Made by a program: the position numbers and the translations under genes
Shown: in pieces, positions 59,704 to 64,000 of the stretch
Numbering within the stretch: the first letter of the stretch is position 1
Layout: every line of letters begins with the position of its first letter
From: Georgenia sp. M64
GTDB taxonomy: Bacteria; Actinomycetota; Actinomycetes; Actinomycetales; Actinomycetaceae
Assembly (NCBI RefSeq): GCF_038049925.1
Contig: NZ_CP145809.1
Location: 1,240,001 to 1,304,000, forward strand
DNA: 64,000 nucleotides
Reading direction: 5' to 3'
The notes under the pieces: generated by a model
Told to the model about the DNA's origin: nothing
What the model saw: the letters and a program-made list of their open reading frames with translations, nothing else
The model's database searches: none

Positions 59704-61959
59704 ATGGCGACTGAGGACAACGAGCGCGATAAGGGTTCGTCGCCGCGTCGCGGTGGCGGAAAGCGGCCGTATTCCGGTGGTCACCGGTCGGACGGTGTGG
59801 GCGGCAATGAGGCCGGCCGCGACTCCGGCAGGGGAAGGGCGAGCACCGGATCCTCCCGAGAGGGCGGTTATCAGGGTCGCCGTGAGGGCTCCGGCCCCCG
59901 TGAGGGCGGATTCCAGGACCGTCGCGAGGGTGGCTACCGCGGCACGCCTCCCCGTGAGGGCGGTTACCAGGGTCGCCGTGAGGGCTCTGCTCCGCGTGAG
60001 GGCGGTTATCAGGGTCGCCGTGAGGGCTCGGGTCCGCGTGAAGGCGGATACCAGGACCGTCGCGAGGGTGGCTACCGCGGCACAGCTCCCCGTGAAGGTG
60101 GTTACCAGGGTCGCCGTGAGGGCTCCGGCCCGCGTGAGGGCGGTTATCAGGGTCGCCGTGAGGGCTCCGGCCCGCGTGAGGGCGGTTATCAGGGTCGCCG
60201 TGAGGGCTCGGGCCCGCGTGAAGGCGGATACCAGGACCGTCGCGAGGGTGGCTACCGCGGCACAGCTCCCCGTGAAGGTGGTTACCAGGGTCGCCGTGAG
60301 GGCTCCGGCCCCCGTGAAGGTGGTTACCAGGGGCGCCGTGAGGGCTCTGGCCCCCGTGAAGGTGGTTACCAGGGGCGCCGTGAGGGCTCTGGCCCCCGTG
60401 AAGGTGGTTACCAGGGGCGCCGTGAGGGCTCTGGCCCCCGTGAAGGTGGTTACCAGGGTCGCCGTGAGGGCTCTGGCCCCCGTGAAGGTGGTTACCAGGG
60501 TCGCCGTGAGGGCTCTGGCCCCCGTGAAGGTGGTTACCAGGGGCGCCGTGAGGGCTCTGGCCCCCGTGAAGGTGGTTACCAGGGTCGCCGTGAGGGCTCT
60601 GGCCCGCGTGAGGGCGGTTACCAGGGTCGCCGTGAGGGCTCTGGCCCCCGTGAGGGCGGTTACCAGGGTCGCCGTGAGGGCTCTGGCCCCCGTGAAGGTG
60701 GTTACCAGGGTCGCCGTGACGGCTCCGGCCCCCGCGAGGGCGGATACCAGGACCGTCGCGAGGGCGGATACCAGGACCGTCGCGAGGGCGGCTACAGCGG
60801 CACGTCTCCGCGTGAGGGCGGTTACCAGGGGCGCCGTGACGGCTCCGGCCCGCGCGAGGGTGGTTACCAGGGGCGCCGTGACGGCTCCGGCCCGCGCGAG
60901 GGTGGTTACCAGGGGCGCCGTGACGGCTCCGGTGCCCGTCAGGGCGGTCACCACGGGCGCCCCGTCGGTGACCGACCTGACGGCCGTTCGTTCCGGGACG
61001 GTCCTCAGGACTCAGCGCGACGCGACCCGCGGCCGGACCGACCTGCGGAGCCCCACGTCCCGGACGACGTCATTCCGCAGATGCTGGACCGCACAGCACG
61101 CACCCGCCTGCGAACTCTCGGCAAGACCAATGCCGATCTGGTCGCCAGGCACCTCGTCATGGCCGGTCGTCTCCTCGACACCGATCCAGAGACCGCGTAC
61201 GAGCACGCCCAGGCGGCGGCTCGTCGTGCCGGCCGTGTCGACATCGTGCGGGAGGGCGTCGCGGTGACCGCTTACGCCACGGCTCGCTACGCAGAGGCTC
61301 TGCGGGAGCTTCGGACCGTGCGAAGGCTTTCTGGGATCGACGCTCACCGGCCGATGGAAGCCGACTGCGAGCGAGGACTTGGGCGTCCGGAGCGGGCTCT
61401 GGCCATCGTCGCGGAGACGGATGTCAGCAAGCTGACCGAGGACGACCGTGTCGAGCTGGCGATCGTGGCGAGCGGCGCCCGTGCTGATCTCGGCGAGAAC
61501 GAAGCGGCACTCATGGTGCTCGAGTCGGCGCTCGTCGAGCGGGTGGCGGACCCTGCCCTCCGAAGCCGTCTCGCGCTCGTGCGGGCGGAGCGCCTCGACG
61601 AGCTCGGCCGAACGGAGGAGGCGCAGGCTCTTCGTGCCGAGGTCGGTCCGGAGCCGATCGACGATGAGGAGATCGTGGTGCACGACCTCGCCGAGTCCGA
61701 CGAGGACGAAACGCACACAGCCGACGAGGATGGCGAGTCAGCAGGCTCGGAGGCTGAGGCGGAGCTGGGACCCGAGCCTGAGCTGGAGGCTGAGCTTGAG
61801 CTTGAGCTTGAGCCTGAGCCTGAGCCTGAGGCCGAGGCCGAGGCCGAGGCTGAGCCCGAGCCGGCTGTGGCTGGTGTCGCAGAGAGTGACGACACGAGCG
61901 AGGACTTCGAGCAGGCGGCCCTCGACCTCGGGGCCGGGATCGACAAGGAGGAGCGCTGA
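59704..61959 (+). CDS. TPR-like protein with long Arg/Gly-rich repeat domain and acidic tail
   Basis: 751 residues. After a basic, Gly/Ser-rich lead (1-51), about two dozen copies of a 14-residue unit YQGRREGSGPREGG (52-419), with variants (DRREGG, YRGTAP, YSGTSP). Then an ordered helical domain (about 440-660: MLDRTARTRLRTLGKTNADL, MAGRLLDTDPETAYEHAQAA) that resembles TPR and matches the position of the mycobacterial Rv1691-type gene (tyrS, this gene, HAD, tiny gene, tlyA). The last 90 residues are Glu/Pro/Ala repeats. The tract is RGG-like and likely disordered and RNA-binding. ATG follows AATAGAGGCAATC. Function unknown. Confidence 0.85.
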   Translation: MATEDNERDKGSSPRRGGGKRPYSGGHRSDGVGGNEAGRDSGRGRASTGSSREGGYQGRREGSGPREGGFQDRREGGYRGTPPREGGYQGRREGSAPREGGYQGRREGSGPREGGYQDRREGGYRGTAPREGGYQGRREGSGPREGGYQGRREGSGPREGGYQGRREGSGPREGGYQDRREGGYRGTAPREGGYQGRREGSGPREGGYQGRREGSGPREGGYQGRREGSGPREGGYQGRREGSGPREGGYQGRREGSGPREGGYQGRREGSGPREGGYQGRREGSGPREGGYQGRREGSGPREGGYQGRREGSGPREGGYQGRREGSGPREGGYQGRRDGSGPREGGYQDRREGGYQDRREGGYSGTSPREGGYQGRRDGSGPREGGYQGRRDGSGPREGGYQGRRDGSGARQGGHHGRPVGDRPDGRSFRDGPQDSARRDPRPDRPAEPHVPDDVIPQMLDRTARTRLRTLGKTNADLVARHLVMAGRLLDTDPETAYEHAQAAARRAGRVDIVREGVAVTAYATARYAEALRELRTVRRLSGIDAHRPMEADCERGLGRPERALAIVAETDVSKLTEDDRVELAIVASGARADLGENEAALMVLESALVERVADPALRSRLALVRAERLDELGRTEEAQALRAEVGPEPIDDEEIVVHDLAESDEDETHTADEDGESAGSEAEAELGPEPELEAELELELEPEPEPEAEAEAEAEPEPAVAGVAESDDTSEDFEQAALDLGAGIDKEER
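59857..60960 (+). repeat. 42-bp coding tandem repeat array
   Basis: Runs of 42-bp units encode YQGRREGSGPREGG. From 60271 to 60732 eleven units sit in perfect register; elsewhere variants of 54 bp and other length interrupt. Codon usage is nearly identical between copies, suggesting recent expansion or homogenisation by recombination. Confidence 0.92.
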
Positions 61960-63032
61960 TGACCGAGTCCACGGGGCTGCTCGCGAGCGCGCGCGCTCTT
62001 GCCGAGGAGTACGACCTCGCCCTCATGGACCTCGACGGCGTCTGCTACCGCGGAGCCGAGCCGGTCGAGCACGCGGACGAGGGGGTGGCGTCCGCACGGG
62101 GCCTCGGCATGCGGATGCTCTTCGTCACCAACAATGCCAACCGGCCGCCCCAGACGGTCGCCGACCAGCTCAGCTCGCTCGGGATCCCGACCGAGCCGGT
62201 GGAGGTCATGACCTCCTCGCAGGCGGCAGCGGCGGTCCTCGCGCAGGACCTTCCCGCGGGCGCGCTCGTGCTCGCCGTCGGCGGGGCGGGGCTGCGCTCC
62301 GCCCTCCTTGAGGCGGGACTCCGTGTGACGGACACCGCAGCGGACGAGCCCGTGGCCGTCGCCCAGGGGTTCGCGCCCGAGGTCGGGTGGGCCCAGTTGA
62401 CCGAGGCGGCCTACGCGATCGCGGCCGGTGCACGCTACGTGGCAACCAACCTCGACTCGACCCTGCCCACGGAGCGGGGTTTCGCCGTGGGCAACGGCTC
62501 CCTCGTGGCAGCGGTCGTCAACGCGACCGGGGTGACGCCGCTCTCCGCCGGCAAGCCGGAGGCCGAGATCTTCCACCAGGCGGTGGCGCGGGCCGGCGGG
62601 ACGCGCCCCCTCGCCGTCGGTGACCGGCTCAACACCGACCTGGCCGGGGCGCGCGCGGCGGGCATCCCCGGACTCCACGTCCTGACGGGGGTGAGCGACG
62701 CCCGCGCGGTGGTCCTCGCCGAGCCCCACGAGCGGCCGAGCTTCCTCGCCGTCGACCTTCGCGGCCTCGCCGAGCCCCACCCGGCACCGCACCGCGACCC
62801 GCAGGGGTGGTGGCGGTGCGGCGCGGCCGCGGCCCGGGTCGCCGGCTCCGAGCCGCACCTCGAGCTGCGGGTGGGCGACCGGACGCTGGACCTGGACTCC
62901 GACGCCGAGCCGGTGACGGTCTCCCTCGACGCCTGGCGCTGCCTCACCGCGGCAGCCTGGGACGCTGCGGACGACGGCACGGTACTCACACCCGAGCGGG
63001 TGCCCGTGCTGGAGGTCGTCTCGCCGCGATAG
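61959..63032 (+). CDS. HAD-superfamily phosphatase, class IIA (Rv1692-like)
   Basis: 357 residues. Motif I ALMDLDGVCYRG (about 21-27), motif II LFVTNNANRPP, motif III Lys in SAGKPEAEIF, motif IV AVGDRLNTDLAGA. A C-terminal extension of about 90 residues follows the core. The mycobacterial gene in the same place encodes a glycerol-3-phosphate phosphatase, so that activity is a reasonable guess. Start overlaps the previous stop by one base (TGATG). Confidence 0.85.
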   Translation: MTESTGLLASARALAEEYDLALMDLDGVCYRGAEPVEHADEGVASARGLGMRMLFVTNNANRPPQTVADQLSSLGIPTEPVEVMTSSQAAAAVLAQDLPAGALVLAVGGAGLRSALLEAGLRVTDTAADEPVAVAQGFAPEVGWAQLTEAAYAIAAGARYVATNLDSTLPTERGFAVGNGSLVAAVVNATGVTPLSAGKPEAEIFHQAVARAGGTRPLAVGDRLNTDLAGARAAGIPGLHVLTGVSDARAVVLAEPHERPSFLAVDLRGLAEPHPAPHRDPQGWWRCGAAAARVAGSEPHLELRVGDRTLDLDSDAEPVTVSLDAWRCLTAAAWDAADDGTVLTPERVPVLEVVSPR

Positions 63033-63070
63033 CCTGACCGGTGCCCGCACGACCCGGAGAGGAGACGACG

Positions 63071-63232
63071 ATGGACGTGACCCCCGCCGACCTCCCCGCG
63101 GCGCGTCCGGCTGCCGCCGACCCTCTCGAGAGGCTGGGCGAGATCGACGAGCTCCCCCTGGCGGACCAGGTCGCCGTCTTCGACGCCATCCACTCGCACC
63201 TCTCGGCGCGGCTGAGAAGCGCCGAGAGCTGA
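63071..63232 (+). CDS. Tiny conserved protein (Rv1693-like)
   Basis: 53 residues: MDVTPADLPAARPAAADPLE, then LGEIDELPLADQVAVFDAIH and a basic end. One amphipathic helix likely. ATG at 63071 follows GGAGAGGAGA; the upstream ATG-like extension has no such site. Same place as the small gene between the HAD and tlyA genes in mycobacteria. Function unknown. Ends one base before tlyA's start. Confidence 0.75.
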   Translation: MDVTPADLPAARPAAADPLERLGEIDELPLADQVAVFDAIHSHLSARLRSAES

Positions 63233-63233
63233 C

Positions 63234-64000
63234 GTGGCGCGCCGCGTACGCATCGACGCCGAGCTGGTCCGACGAGGTCTGGCCCGTTCGCGCCAGCACG
63301 CCGCCGAGCTCCTCGCGGCCGGTCACGTCCGGCTCGACGGCGAGGTCGTCACCAAGCCCGCCCGGCAGGTCGATCCTGCCCAGGCCCTGCTCGTCGACGT
63401 GCCTGACGCCCAGGACTACGTCTCGCGCGGTGCCCACAAGCTGGCCGGCGCCCTCGACGCGCTCGGGGCCGACGCGCCGGTGGTCGACGGTCGTCGGTGT
63501 CTCGACGCCGGGGCCTCCACCGGCGGGTTCACCGACGTGCTGCTGCGCCGCGGGGCCGCCCACGTCGTCGCCGTCGACGTCGGCTACGGCCAGCTGGCGT
63601 GGTCCCTGCAGACCGACGAGCGCGTGAGCGTGCTGGACCGCACCAACGTGCGGACCCTCACGCCGGAGGCTGTCGCGCCGGCGCCGCAGCTCGTGGTGGG
63701 CGACATGTCGTTCATCTCGCTCACCCTCGTCCTGCCTGCCCTCGCGAGGGCGGCCGCCCCGGACGCGGACTTCCTCCTCATGGTCAAACCGCAGTTCGAG
63801 GTGGGCAAGGACCGGCTCGGCTCGGGCGGGGTGGTGCGCGACCCCGCGCTCCACGTGGAGTCGGTCCTCACCGTCGCGGCCGCCGCGGCCGAGGTCGGAC
63901 TCGACACGTGGGCCGTGGTCCCCAGCCCGCTGCCCGGTCCGTCCGGCAACGTCGAGTACTTTCTGGCGATGCGCCGCGACCACCCCCGGGCCCTGAGCGG
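63234..64000 (+). CDS. tlyA: TlyA family rRNA 2'-O-methyltransferase (3' end outside window)
   Basis: First 255 residues from GTG 63234. S4 domain (1-62: RRVRIDAELVRRGLARSRQH, HVRLDGEVV), then the methyltransferase domain with KLAGALDALG, the SAM motif CLDAGASTGGFTD, VAVDVGYGQLAW, VVGDMSFISL and MVKPQFEVGKD (catalytic Lys region). TlyA methylates 16S and 23S rRNA and sets capreomycin sensitivity in mycobacteria. The frame is open to base 64000; a short C-terminal piece is missing. Confidence 0.93.
   Translation, partial: MARRVRIDAELVRRGLARSRQHAAELLAAGHVRLDGEVVTKPARQVDPAQALLVDVPDAQDYVSRGAHKLAGALDALGADAPVVDGRRCLDAGASTGGFTDVLLRRGAAHVVAVDVGYGQLAWSLQTDERVSVLDRTNVRTLTPEAVAPAPQLVVGDMSFISLTLVLPALARAAAPDADFLLMVKPQFEVGKDRLGSGGVVRDPALHVESVLTVAAAAAEVGLDTWAVVPSPLPGPSGNVEYFLAMRRDHPRALS

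Noticed and set aside
59563-60954. A 463-codon minus-strand frame rich in Thr/Ala/Val across the repeat array
   Set aside because: It is the antisense of the 42-bp coding repeat; the plus frame joins a conserved helical domain with the right neighbours, the minus frame does not.

Overview
The window is a very GC-rich stretch of an actinobacterial chromosome with densely packed genes. The evidence is the murG-murC-ftsQ-ftsZ-pgeF-sepF-yggT-divIVA (wag31) division cluster without MreB-type partners, a dual-function HisA/PriA in the his operon, many GTG starts, several apparently leaderless starts (a -10-like hexamer 5-7 nt before the start codon), and the extra stem-loop in 23S domain III typical of high-GC Gram-positives. 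Gene order at the right end (argH, mpg, tyrS, a TPR-like protein, HAD phosphatase, a tiny conserved gene, tlyA) parallels the Mycobacterium arrangement. The 16S and general gene content suggest Micrococcales, possibly the Georgenia/Bogoriellaceae neighbourhood; this last point is recollection, not a search.

Layout. 1-9130: division and cell wall cluster running into lspA, an rluD-like gene and a GNAT gene. 9222-13077: dnaE and a small convergent S4 protein. 13187-24085: histidine biosynthesis (hisD; then hisC-hisB-unknown-hisH-priA-sseB as a tightly overlapping operon), interrupted by a deazaflavin-type reductase, a HAD phosphatase, a RecQ helicase fused to a phosphoribosyltransferase-like domain, and a universal stress protein. 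24154-34027: ATP-dependent DNA ligase, the infC-rpmI-rplT operon with a structured leader and an AUC start codon, a trmH-family methyltransferase, small stress and unknown genes, pheS-pheT. 34113-35627: flavodoxin and a quinone reductase. 35761-42172: [15 protein letters not shown] without argF. 42324-45292: repeat-rich spacers around an arcA-OTC pair. 45302-49693: a 1463-residue secreted multicopper oxidase. 49995-53545: argH, mpg, tyrS. 53839-59662: one complete rrn operon with two promoters, processing stems and a terminator. 59704-64000: a repeat protein with a long Arg/Gly-rich tract and an acidic tail, a HAD phosphatase, a tiny gene, and tlyA (cut by the window end).

How it fits together. 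Most of the window is housekeeping. The least ordinary signals are: (i) DosR/DevR-like inverted repeats at the same distance from a putative -10 element in front of the universal stress protein, flavodoxin and multicopper oxidase genes, suggesting a small redox or hypoxia regulon; (ii) the 42-bp coding repeat array giving an RGG-like disordered domain right after the rRNA operon; (iii) the infC leader with an intrinsic terminator placed before an AUC start; (iv) several unrelated families of short tandem repeats (15, 17, 19, 24, 27 bp) at gene ends and in spacers.
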